From Streptomyces sp. ISL-87 (GTDB taxonomy: Bacteria > Actinomycetota > Actinomycetes > Streptomycetales > Streptomycetaceae), in assembly GCF_018614095.1 (NCBI RefSeq), contig NZ_JAGGOY010000079.1:1-64000 (forward strand): a DNA stretch of 64,000 nucleotides, in the 5' to 3' direction. Below are positions 33,800 to 41,352 of the stretch, in pieces. A program made the translations under genes and the position numbers. Below the pieces are notes generated by a model. The model did no database searches. It was given only the letters and a program-made list of their open reading frames with translations, and was not told where the DNA came from. How positions within the stretch are numbered: position 1 is the first letter of the stretch; every line of letters begins with the position of its first letter.

Positions 33800-34234
33800 T
33801 CACCCTGCACGAGACCCTTGGGCTGTGTTCCGGGGCGGGTGCAGTCGGCTGAAGCCCGCTTGCGGGGTGTGGAAGTTGACGGTGCCTCCACCGAGCATCT
33901 CGGCCTTCTGGCGGAGCTGCGTCACGACCTCCGGGCTGGGCCGGCCGTACACGTCGATTGATCTCATGCGGATGAGCGCACCGAACGCGCGGAACTTCGG
34001 TCCGCCGAGCTCCATGTGGAGTTCCATCGACGCCGAATCAGGATGTACGGCCAGTACGGTCATCGTGGACTCGGACTCGTCGATGTAGAAGTGGTAGGCG
34101 ATCAGCTGCGGCTCGCGCTCCTCGGCGAACGCGGCCAGATCGCGCATTCCGCTCTTGACCTCCGCGAGCTTGCCGTCGTGGATGTCTGAGCGGTCGACGT
34201 AGTAGATGGGGTCCGTGTAAATGGGTTCCGTCAT
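33800..34234 (-). CDS. conserved small protein, ABM/dimeric-barrel-like
   Basis: 144 residues starting TEPIYTDPIYYVDRSDIHDG. The order KLAEVKSGMRDLAAFAEERE, PQLIAYHFYIDESESTMTVL and HPDSASMELHMELGGPKF is typical of small antibiotic-monooxygenase-like ferredoxin folds. Few residues are diagnostic, so an oxygenase activity is not claimed. The C-terminal 15 residues are low complexity. Convergent with the protease gene, only 10 bp apart. Confidence 0.65.
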   Translation of the reverse strand: MTEPIYTDPIYYVDRSDIHDGKLAEVKSGMRDLAAFAEEREPQLIAYHFYIDESESTMTVLAVHPDSASMELHMELGGPKFRAFGALIRMRSIDVYGRPSPEVVTQLRQKAEMLGGGTVNFHTPQAGFSRLHPPRNTAQGSRAG

Positions 34235-34335
34235 GCCGCCGAAACCTATCGCCGGACGGCCGTTACGCCCTCTCGGCGCGCGGTCCCCGCGCGGAACCTT
34301 CGGGCGGCATCGCGGCGTGCGGCCGGGGGCCCAGG

Positions 34336-34791
34336 TCAGCCGGACGCCGTTGGAAAGGCCCGGTCGAGCAGGTCCTGGAGGGTCCGGCGTTCGCTGTCGT
34401 CGAGTTGTCCGAGGTGGGGCAGGGCGGTGGTGATCTCGGCGCGAACCCGCAGGACGGTCGCTTCGCCGTCGGGGGTGAGCACGACGGTTTTGATGCGCCG
34501 GTCGGCGGGGTCGGCTTCCCGGCGGAGCAGGCCGCGGCTTTCGAGCCGGTCGACGATGCCGGTGACGTTGGAGGCGTCGCAGCCGAGCAGTGCGGCCAGG
34601 GCGCGCATGGACAGCGGCCGCTCGAGCACGGTGAGCAGCCTGGCCTGGATGAGCGTGAGGCCGTGGTCGGCGGCGGCGGCGGTGGCAAAGGCGCGGTAGT
34701 AGCAGTCGGCGGCGTGGGCGAGGTGCTCCACCAGGCGGTCGCTGCCGGGAGCGGCGGGAGCGGGCGCCGCGGGGGGTGTGGTCCAGGTCAT
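34336..34791 (-). CDS. MarR-family transcriptional regulator
   Basis: 151 residues. HAADCYYRAFATAAAADHGL and TLIQARLLTVLERPLSMRAL form the first helices; LLGCDASNVTGIVDRLESRG is the recognition helix; LLRREADPADRRIKTVVLTP is the wing with the conserved Asp-Arg-Arg. The C-terminal dimerisation helix ends DLLDRAFPTASG. Divergent from a quinone oxidoreductase with 116 bp between starts that hold several TTGAGG/CCTCAA palindromes, so it very likely represses that gene and itself. The inducer would be a quinone, aldehyde or phenolic by analogy. Confidence 0.9.
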   Translation of the reverse strand: MTWTTPPAAPAPAAPGSDRLVEHLAHAADCYYRAFATAAAADHGLTLIQARLLTVLERPLSMRALAALLGCDASNVTGIVDRLESRGLLRREADPADRRIKTVVLTPDGEATVLRVRAEITTALPHLGQLDDSERRTLQDLLDRAFPTASG

Positions 34792-34813
34792 GCCTCCACC
34801 CTAGGCCGATTAC

Positions 34814-34867
34814 TTGACCTATTCAACCATTGAGGTCTACCTTCGATTTATTGCTTGAGGACCTCAA
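34814..34867. promoter_or_regulatory. MarR operator cluster
   Basis: TTGA-CCTAT-TCAA (34814-34826), a TTGAGG half site at 34830-34835 followed by TCTACCT, and the perfect 13-mer TTGAGG-A-CCTCAA (34855-34867). ATTGAGGTC (34829-34837) and GACCTCAAT (34860-34868) also pair. All lie between the divergent MarR and oxidoreductase starts. Confidence 0.7.
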
Positions 34868-34907
34868 TCATCCAGGTTCTCTAATTTATCTGTTCTGGAG
34901 TATCGCC

Positions 34908-35834
34908 ATGAAGGCCATCACCTACCGCACCTACGGCAGCCCCGACGTCCTCGAATACGGCGACGTCCCGGAGCCCAAGCTCGGCGCCGACGCGGTGCTG
35001 GTCAAGGTCAAGGCCGCCTCCGTGAACCCGGTCGACTGGAAGATCCAGGCCGGCTACCTGGACAGCCTGATGGTCGCCGTCTTCCCGGTGATCCCGGGCT
35101 GGGACGTGGCCGGCGTAGTGGAGCGGGTGGGCGTCGGCGTCACCGAGTTCGCCCCGGGCGACGAGGTCATCGGCTACGTTCGCGAGGACATGGTCGGCCG
35201 TGGCACCTTCGCCGAGTACGTCGCCGCACCCGTGCGCACACTGGCTCGCAAGCCCGCAGCCCTCACCTTCGAGGAGGCCGCAGGGCTGCCGCTGGCCGGC
35301 CTCACCGCCTACCAGGCACTGACCCGCGCCCTGGAGATCAAGCCTGGCGACACCGTCCTGGTGCACGCCGCGGCCGGCGGCGTCGGCTCCCTCGCCGTCC
35401 AGATCGCCACCGCCCTCGGCGCCCGCGTGATCGGCACCGCCAGCGCACGCAACCACGACTACCTCCGCGCCCTGGGCGTCGAGCCGGTCGCTTACGGCGA
35501 GGGCCTGGCCGACCGGGTCCGTACGCTCGCCCCGCGGGGCGTGGACGCCGTCCTCGACCTGGTCGGCGGCGACGCCCTGCAGCTCTCCCCCGGGCTCCTC
35601 GCCGAAGGCGGCCGCCTGGCCTCGATCGCCGACGGCGCCGTACTCGCCCTCGGCGGCCACTACGTCTTCGTCCGGCCGGACACCGCGGACCTCACCGCGC
35701 TCGCCGACCTCGCCGACAGCGGACGACTGCGGGTCGAGGTCGCCGCGACCTTCCCACTGGAGAAGGCCGCGGACGCCCAGCGCCTGAACGCCGAGGGCCA
35801 CACCCGCGGCAAGATCGTCGTCACCATCGCCTGA
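34908..35834 (+). CDS. zinc-independent quinone oxidoreductase (MDR family)
   Basis: 308 residues from ATG 34908 (CTGGAG upstream). MKAITYRTYGSPDVLEYGDV, NPVDWKIQAGYLD and VIPGWDVAGVVERVGVGV form the N-terminal GroES-like domain. VLVHAAAGGVGSLAVQIATA is the NADPH motif; IGTASARNHDYLRALGVEPV and DLVGGDALQLSPGLLAEGGR follow. The zinc-ligand cysteines of true alcohol dehydrogenases are absent, as in QorA-like reductases. Presumably reduces quinones or enals with NADPH. Controlled from the divergent MarR promoter region. Confidence 0.92.
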   Translation: MKAITYRTYGSPDVLEYGDVPEPKLGADAVLVKVKAASVNPVDWKIQAGYLDSLMVAVFPVIPGWDVAGVVERVGVGVTEFAPGDEVIGYVREDMVGRGTFAEYVAAPVRTLARKPAALTFEEAAGLPLAGLTAYQALTRALEIKPGDTVLVHAAAGGVGSLAVQIATALGARVIGTASARNHDYLRALGVEPVAYGEGLADRVRTLAPRGVDAVLDLVGGDALQLSPGLLAEGGRLASIADGAVLALGGHYVFVRPDTADLTALADLADSGRLRVEVAATFPLEKAADAQRLNAEGHTRGKIVVTIA

Positions 35835-36031
35835 TCAGCCCCGCCTCGCCATCGCCGCCCCCCTTCGAAAGGCACCCCGGCCGCGAGTTGACGTATCGGA
35901 AGGCGGCGAACCGGGCGGCACGAGCTCGGTCGGCTCCCCCGGACGGGGGAGGCGGATGCGGCCAGCGAGGGATGCGACTGGTCGGGGCCACCTTCGAAGA
36001 TGGAATTCCTGCTAGTGGAAGGGGAGTTCTG

Positions 36032-37132
36032 TTGGAACGGTGGGATCGGGTCGGGCGGAGAGCGGCTTACGGGGCGGCCCTGGCGCTGTCTCCGTACTTG
36101 CTGATCAAGGTGTCGTGGGTGGTCGGCTCGCTCTTGGGGGTGCTGCCGGTCGGCGACGGCTTCGGGGTGGCGGAGTGGGTGGTTCTCAACATCGTCACAG
36201 TCGGCATGGCCGCGATCGGGATCGCGTTGGCGCTTGCTCTGGTGCGGCCGTGGGGGATGCGTATACCGGGGGCGCTGGTCGCGTTCCCCGCCTGGGTCGG
36301 GTCGGGGTTCCTCGTCTCGATACTGCCGTTCGGCGTGCTCAGCGCCCTCCTGGATAACGGCGGCGGCTCACAGGGCGGCAGCGAGGATCCGGCCATGCCG
36401 GTCTGGGAGGGCGCACTGCTCCAGTTCAGCTTTCTGGGCATGGGGCTGGGGCTGGCCCTCGCGGTCCCCGCGTATCTGAGGCGCCGCTGGCCGGAAGCGT
36501 TCACTGGGCGAGTCGGCGACGACCCGCGCACCGCGCCGCCATGGGGGGCCGCCGTCGGTGCGGCGGTCGGGCTGGTCTGGCTCTACTGGGCGGTCGGCGG
36601 CACCATCGGAATCGCGCACCCGGCCGAGCGGGTCACCGACGGGTACGTGCTGGGAGCTGTCTCCGGTTTCTGGGCGCTCGCCGGATCCGTCGCCGTCTGG
36701 CTGGTCGCCCGGGCGCGACCTGCCCGGTTGCCCCGCTGGGTGCCTCTGGTGTTCGGTTGGGTCGGGTCGGGCTCGCTGTTCGCGTGGAGTGCCTGGAAAC
36801 TGCCCATCACGCTGTACATAGCGTGGGCGGGCCCGGTTGGCGCCAGGCCGCCTGAGAACCTCGTCGTCGCGGTTGGGCTGCATCTCTGCGCCGTGGTGGC
36901 GGGCGCGGCGATGGTGCGGACACTCGTCCGCAGGCCTGTCCGCGTCGCCGAGCCCCGTCATCAGTCCGGACCCAGGCCCCGACTCGGGACCACACCGAGG
37001 GCCACGGCAGGTCGGGGCCTGGGTCCGGGCCCGGACGCATGGGGTCGGCCCAGCCGGTCGGCGAAGAGGGCCGCCGCGGCCCCGTGGGGGCGTCGACGCG
37101 GTTCGCTGATCCCGAACTCACCCTGTGCGTAA
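36032..37132 (+). CDS. eight-helix integral membrane protein
   Basis: About 366 residues if TTG 36032 is used (GGAAGGGGAG 5 bases upstream); the frame is open from 35888. It starts ERWDRVGRRAAYGAALALSP then YLLIKVSWVVGSLLGV, a pattern common to a family of uncharacterised Streptomyces membrane proteins. Eight hydrophobic segments can be counted through LCAVVAGAAMVRTLVRR, including the paired-glycine helix WVGSGFLVSILPFGVL. The last 60 residues are basic and proline-rich and probably cytoplasmic. No enzyme motif. Confidence 0.65.
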   Translation: MERWDRVGRRAAYGAALALSPYLLIKVSWVVGSLLGVLPVGDGFGVAEWVVLNIVTVGMAAIGIALALALVRPWGMRIPGALVAFPAWVGSGFLVSILPFGVLSALLDNGGGSQGGSEDPAMPVWEGALLQFSFLGMGLGLALAVPAYLRRRWPEAFTGRVGDDPRTAPPWGAAVGAAVGLVWLYWAVGGTIGIAHPAERVTDGYVLGAVSGFWALAGSVAVWLVARARPARLPRWVPLVFGWVGSGSLFAWSAWKLPITLYIAWAGPVGARPPENLVVAVGLHLCAVVAGAAMVRTLVRRPVRVAEPRHQSGPRPRLGTTPRATAGRGLGPGPDAWGRPSRSAKRAAAAPWGRRRGSLIPNSPCA

Positions 37133-37243
37133 GCGGTACGGGGAGGGGAACGCGCGGGCGCACCGGGTAGACCCGGTGTGGGAGGACGGTTGGGGCGGGC
37201 CCAGGGAACGGGGCGTGGAGGCGATCGAGCCCGTCGGCGGCGG

Positions 37244-37645
37244 TTCGAGGTCGACGGCGCGGACGAGGCCCGCCGGTTCCTGGCCTCGCACGGAATGGCC
37301 GACAGCGCGGTGCAGCGGGTGTGGACGGCGATCGCGCTGCACACCACTCCCGGCATCCCCGAGTTCATGGACGCCGAGGTCGCCCTGGTCACCGCCGGCG
37401 TCGAGACCGACGTCCTGGGCATCGGCCACAGCGACCTCGACCCGGCGGCGATCCGCGCGGTCACCACCGCCCATCCCCGACCGGACTTCAAGCGGCAGAT
37501 CCTGACGGCGTTCACGGACGGCTTCAAGGACCGCCCCGACACCACGTTCGGCACGGTCAACGCGGATGTCCTGGCTCACTTCGTACCCGAATTCACCCGA
37601 ACCGACTTCGTCACCACCATTCAAACCAGTCCCTGGCCGGAGTAA
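37244..37645 (+). pseudogene. HD-domain protein, N-terminally truncated
   Basis: The frame from FEVDGADEARRFLASHGMAD continues VWTAIALHTTPGIPEFMDAE, VALVTAGVETDVLGIGHSDL and FKRQILTAFTDGFKDR. This is the C-terminal two-thirds of an HD-domain family (IALHTTPGIPE.M.PEV.LV..GV..DV.G) found in actinomycetes. The first helices with the HD metal pair are missing; upstream of 37244 the frame is arginine/glycine-rich shadow. Probably inactive. Confidence 0.65.
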
Positions 37646-37703
37646 CCCGAACCCTGACCAGCGCCTCTCGTTCCGCCGCCTGCCTGGTTGTCATACTTCT
37701 CCG

Positions 37704-38255
37704 ATGGACAGAGCAACGGCTTCTTGGCGTAACACGACGCACGACTGGGCGAGCGCCGTGGACATCGACCACCTCTCGTCCATCCGGAGCGATCCGGCCG
37801 CGTTCGCTCCCGGTGGCACGGGGCACCTGATCCTTGAAGTCGTCGCTTATGCAGCCGACGAGGCTGAGTCCACGGGCGGGGGGCGCTGCACGGTCACCCT
37901 TCACGCCGATGGCTCAGTGTCCGTCGCGGATGACGGACGAGGCACAGACACCCGATTCGACGATCACGGCCGGCCCGTGAAGAAGCCCGTCATGGCGTCG
38001 AAGGACCTCCGGTTCTTCGACCACCCTGACGCGCAACTGCTTCCCGATGGTTATCCGCGTCGGGGCATGTCCGTCGTCGCGGCGCTCAGCGAATGGCTCG
38101 TCCATACCAACCGCCGCGCAGGCGGAGCCTGGCTTCAGCGTCTCCCCGCCGAGCCCCTGCTCACGGCCGTCGGATCGACGTCCCACGAGTTGGCGCGGTT
38201 CGTCACACCATGGCCGTACCTGTCCGTCGAGGTCGACGATCGCCGGATCATCTGA
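37704..38255 (+). CDS. GyrB-like GHKL ATPase-domain protein, degenerate N-box
   Basis: 183 residues. TGHLILEVVAYAADEAEST and CTVTLHADGSVSVADDGRGT closely follow the first ATP-binding region of DNA gyrase B (HLV.EVVDNS.DEA; VT...DGSVSV.DDGRGIP). The Asn that holds magnesium in GyrB (EVVDNSVDE) is replaced here by EVVAYAADE. KPVMASKDLRFFDHPDAQLL and GYPRRGMSVVAALSEWLVHT correspond to the ATP-lid region, and there is no topoisomerase domain. It may bind but not hydrolyse nucleotide. Convergent with PolX, 19 bp apart. Confidence 0.75.
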   Translation: MDRATASWRNTTHDWASAVDIDHLSSIRSDPAAFAPGGTGHLILEVVAYAADEAESTGGGRCTVTLHADGSVSVADDGRGTDTRFDDHGRPVKKPVMASKDLRFFDHPDAQLLPDGYPRRGMSVVAALSEWLVHTNRRAGGAWLQRLPAEPLLTAVGSTSHELARFVTPWPYLSVEVDDRRII

Positions 38256-38274
38256 TCCGGCGGTCGTTGAACGT

Positions 38275-39990
38275 CTAGTTCAGGAAGCGGTGCAGCCGGG
38301 ACCACGGCCAGGTGTTGACGACATCGTCCTTGGTCAGCCACCCGCGCTGGGCCGTGCCCACCCCGTACCGGACGTACGGCAGATGCGTCGTCGCGTGCGC
38401 GTCCGAGTTCACCGCGAACTTCACTCCGTAGCGCCTCGCCCGCAGGATGTCCTCGTCGCACAGGTCGAGCCGCTCCGGGTGTGCGTTGATCTCCAGCGCC
38501 GTACCCGTACGCGCGCACGCCTCGAAGATCGCGTCGAAGTCGGCGTCCACGCCAGGGCGTTTACCGATCCGCCGGGTCGTGGGGTGGCCGATTACGGCGA
38601 CGTACGGGTTCTCGCAGGCGCGGATGATGCGGCGGGTCATGGCCTGCCTGCTCTGGTTGAAATGGGAGTGGACCGAGGCCACACACAGGTCGAAGTCCGC
38701 GAGGAAGGCGTCCGGCCAGTCCAGGCCGCCGTCGGGGCCGATGTTGAGTTCCGTGCCGTGCAGCAGTCGCATCCCTCGCGCGGTGCGGTCCAGCGCGCGT
38801 ACCTGCTCGCGCTGCGCGAGGATCTTCTCCCGCGTCATGCGCTGCATGGCGAGGTCCGGCGCGTGGTCGGTGACGGCGTAGTAGGCGTAGCCCCGCTCCG
38901 CGGCCGCGGCGACCATGTCCTCCAGCGAGGCGACGCCGTCGGTGAGGTCGGTGTGGGTGTGCAGGTCGCCCTTGATGTCGCGCTCCGTCAGGAGGGCGGG
39001 GAGTTCACCGCGCAGCGCGGCCGCGATCTCGCCGCGGTCCTCTCGTAGCGGCGGCGGGATCCAGGGCAGGCCGAGCCGTGCGTAGATCTCCTCCTCCGTC
39101 TCCGAGGCGAGGTTCTCGCCGCTCTCGGCATCGAAGAGGCCGTACTCGGAGAGCTTGAGCCCCTGGCGTACCGCCAGCGCGCGGGTGCGGATGTTGTGCG
39201 CCTTGGAGCCGGTGAAGTACTGCAGTCCCGCTCCCCAGGAGGCTGGGGGCAGGACGCACAGATCGACCTGGAGGCCCGTGGTGGTGCGGATGGAGGTCTT
39301 CTTCGCCCCGTGCGCGATGACCTCGGCGGTGTACGGGAGACCGGCGAGGGCCGTCATGAACGGCTCGGACCGATCCGCCGCCACCAGGATGTCGATGTCA
39401 CCGATCGTCTCCCGCATCCGGCGCAGCGATCCCGCGTAGGTGCACCGTACGCATCCCGGGATCCGCGACAGGTCGGAGACGATCTGCTCGGCGACGTCCA
39501 TCGCGGCGCCGAGGAGGATGCGGCTGCCGGCCTGCTGGAGCACAGAGATGCCGTGCAGGATGTTCTGCTCGGTGCGCTCGCCGAACCCCTTCAGGTCGCG
39601 CAGCCGCTCCCCCTGGATGGCGTCCTGCAGCTGGGGCACGGACGAGATGCCCAGCTCCTGGTAGAGGGCCATGGCCTTGTGCGGCCCGAGTCCGGGGATG
39701 CTGATCAGCTCGCGCACCCCGGCCGGGATCGAGGCCCTGGCCGTCTCGATGTCGGGCGGCGCGTGGCCGGTGTGCAGGTATTCCACGACCTTGTCGGCGA
39801 TGGACCTGCCGACGTGGGGAATCTCGCGCAGACCCTTGGCGTCGAGCTGGGCGACATCGGCCGGGTGGCTGCCGATGGCGCGGGCGGCCTTCTCGTAGGC
39901 ACGCGCCTTGAAGGCGTCCCCGCCGGTGATCGCGATCAGGTCCGCGTACTCCTGGAGCAGCGCCTCGACCTCTTCGTTGGTTCTGGCCAT
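38275..39990 (-). CDS. polX: family X DNA polymerase with PHP exonuclease domain
   Basis: 571 residues from ATG 39990. The N-terminal 8-kDa and helix-hairpin-helix part: VEALLQEYADLIAITGGDAF, GLREIPHVGRSIADKVVEYL and LISIPGLGPHKAMALYQELG. The palm is AGSLRRMRETIGDIDILVAA with the GS and DxD metal motif. The C-terminal PHP domain: KGDLHTHTDLTDGVASLEDM, YAVTDHAPDLAMQ, LHGTELNI and SDAHATTHL, with the usual metal-binding His and Asp residues. Bacterial PolX fills short gaps in base-excision repair, and the PHP domain gives 3'-5' exonuclease or AP-endonuclease activity. It is divergent from acylphosphatase, with a 72-bp gap. Confidence 0.95.
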   Translation of the reverse strand: MARTNEEVEALLQEYADLIAITGGDAFKARAYEKAARAIGSHPADVAQLDAKGLREIPHVGRSIADKVVEYLHTGHAPPDIETARASIPAGVRELISIPGLGPHKAMALYQELGISSVPQLQDAIQGERLRDLKGFGERTEQNILHGISVLQQAGSRILLGAAMDVAEQIVSDLSRIPGCVRCTYAGSLRRMRETIGDIDILVAADRSEPFMTALAGLPYTAEVIAHGAKKTSIRTTTGLQVDLCVLPPASWGAGLQYFTGSKAHNIRTRALAVRQGLKLSEYGLFDAESGENLASETEEEIYARLGLPWIPPPLREDRGEIAAALRGELPALLTERDIKGDLHTHTDLTDGVASLEDMVAAAAERGYAYYAVTDHAPDLAMQRMTREKILAQREQVRALDRTARGMRLLHGTELNIGPDGGLDWPDAFLADFDLCVASVHSHFNQSRQAMTRRIIRACENPYVAVIGHPTTRRIGKRPGVDADFDAIFEACARTGTALEINAHPERLDLCDEDILRARRYGVKFAVNSDAHATTHLPYVRYGVGTAQRGWLTKDDVVNTWPWSRLHRFLN

Positions 39991-40062
39991 GATTCCAGGG
40001 TGCTCTTCCGGCACGGCCGGGGCGTCCCGGCGGGGGAAGCCGACGGGCTTTATGGTCGGGAC

Positions 40063-40359
40063 ATGGTACGCAAGCGCGTGATCGTGACCGGGCGGGTCCA
40101 GGGTGTGTTCTTCCGGGACAGCTGCCGGAGCGCGGCCCTTGAACACGGGGTGTCCGGGTGGGTGCGCAATCTGCCCGACGGCGATGTGGAAGCGGTGTTC
40201 GAAGCGGACGAGGACGCCGTCGCGAGGATGGTGCGGTGGGCGCATACGGGCCCGTCGGCGGCCGAGGTAAATGGCGTCGAGGTACGCGAGGAGGCCCCGG
40301 CCCCGGAGGAACTCACCGGGTTCGAGGTGCGGCCCACTCCGGCGCCGGGCAGTGGCTGA
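40063..40359 (+). CDS. acyP: acylphosphatase
   Basis: 98 residues. The catalytic Arg is in VTGRVQGVFFRDSCRSAALE and the Asn in GWVRNLPDGDVEAVFEADED, the two residues needed to hydrolyse carboxyl-phosphate bonds. Length is about right for the family (90-100), with a short acidic C-terminal extension. Starts at ATG 40063. Cytoplasmic; physiological substrate unclear. Confidence 0.95.
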   Translation: MVRKRVIVTGRVQGVFFRDSCRSAALEHGVSGWVRNLPDGDVEAVFEADEDAVARMVRWAHTGPSAAEVNGVEVREEAPAPEELTGFEVRPTPAPGSG

Positions 40360-40560
40360 GCGGTGTGCGGCCTGGCCTGGATCCCCGTGGCTGTACCGGC
40401 CGGAGCCTGAGGGACCACGCCGATCACTCGGAGTGAACAGCGATCGATCGTCGGACCCCGAAAGGCCGGAGAAGGTCCCGATCGCCGCGCACGAGCTGCG
40501 GTTCCGGCGCCTGGAGGGGGATGGTGGTTGTACGACCCCTGAAAGGAAGAAGGAGAAGCG

Positions 40561-40770
40561 ATGTCGAACGACGCGGTCTCGCGGTTCCTGAAGGCCCTGA
40601 GCCCGGCCCGGAGGGAAGAGGTCGATCAGATGCCGCGCGAGCGGCAGGAGGAGCTGACCGCCGCCTGGGAGGCCGAGCTGGCGGAGGACACCGAACTCGA
40701 CACGCTGTCCGAGCTGTCCCCTGCCGCGGCCGAGAGTGAAGCCGCCAAACGGGTCATGGAAGGCACCTGA
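40561..40770 (+). CDS. small charged hypothetical protein
   Basis: 69 residues, MSNDAVSRFLKALSPARREE, VDQMPRERQEELTAAWEAEL and AEDTELDTLSELSPAA, helical and strongly acidic. The strong ribosome site AAGGAAGAAGGAG precedes the ATG by 5 bases, and third codon positions are G/C-rich. Possibly a short coiled coil. No family recognised. A fourfold tandem repeat begins 8 bp after its stop. Confidence 0.6.
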   Translation: MSNDAVSRFLKALSPARREEVDQMPRERQEELTAAWEAELAEDTELDTLSELSPAAAESEAAKRVMEGT

Positions 40771-40778
40771 CGTACGGC

Positions 40779-40850
40779 CCGTACACACAGTCACAGCCGT
40801 ACACACAGTCACAGCCGTACACACAGTCACAGCCGTACACACAGTCACAG
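40779..40850. repeat. 18-bp unit tandemly repeated four times
   Basis: CCGTACACACAGTCACAG is repeated perfectly four times with no spacer, in the 144-bp gap between the small acidic protein and the YjbQ gene. Perfect units suggest recent slippage. No coding frame is attached. Confidence 0.95.
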
Positions 40851-40914
40851 TCCGCGTGCCGGAAGCGGTGCGGCGGCGGGCACCCTTTCGCGGTGCCCGA
40901 GTGAGGATGAGCCT

Positions 40915-41337
40915 ATGGCAGACACATTCACCACGCGGGTCCTCGACGTCACGACCGGTGCTACGGAGACCGTCCACGATCTGACCGCCGCCTGCGCGGA
41001 ATTCCTGCGGGAGGCTGCCCGAGGGCAGGACGGGCTGCTCAACGTGTTCACCCCACACGCGACCGCCGGGCTGGCCGTCATCGAGACGGGCGCCGGCAGT
41101 GACGACGACCTGCTGGACGCCCTGCGTACGCTGCTGCCCGCCGACGACCGCTGGCAACACCGGCACGGCTCCCCCGGGCACGGCCGCGACCACGTGCTGC
41201 CCGCGTTCCTGCCGCCGCACGCCACTCTGCCGGTGGTACGGGGCGAACTGGCACTGGGGACCTGGCAATCGGTGGTACTGGTGGACACAAACAGGGACAA
41301 CCCCCGACGCAACGTTCGGCTGTCCTTCCTTGGCTGA
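40915..41337 (+). CDS. YjbQ-family protein (secondary thiamine-phosphate synthase fold)
   Basis: 140 residues. VLDVTTGATETVHDLTAACA, GLLNVFTPHATAGLAVIETG and GHGRDHVLPAFLPPHATLP, then ELALGTWQSVVLVDTNRDNP. These are the conserved FTPHATA, His and GTWQ...D.....R features of the UPF0047/YjbQ fold, a hexameric beta-barrel with a His-rich metal-like site. E. coli YjbQ has weak thiamine-phosphate synthase activity; the real function is unsettled. Starts at ATG 40915. Confidence 0.93.
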   Translation: MADTFTTRVLDVTTGATETVHDLTAACAEFLREAARGQDGLLNVFTPHATAGLAVIETGAGSDDDLLDALRTLLPADDRWQHRHGSPGHGRDHVLPAFLPPHATLPVVRGELALGTWQSVVLVDTNRDNPRRNVRLSFLG

Positions 41338-41352
41338 CCGCCTGCGCATCGG

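Noticed and set aside
40779-40850. Tandem repeat as a CRISPR array
   Set aside because: Units of 18 bp are contiguous with no unique spacers, and there are no cas genes.
38281-41349. A 1024-residue frame containing PolX with a long N-terminal extension
   Set aside because: The part before residue 454 lies antisense to the acylphosphatase and YjbQ genes and has no recognisable domain. PolX itself starts at 39990.
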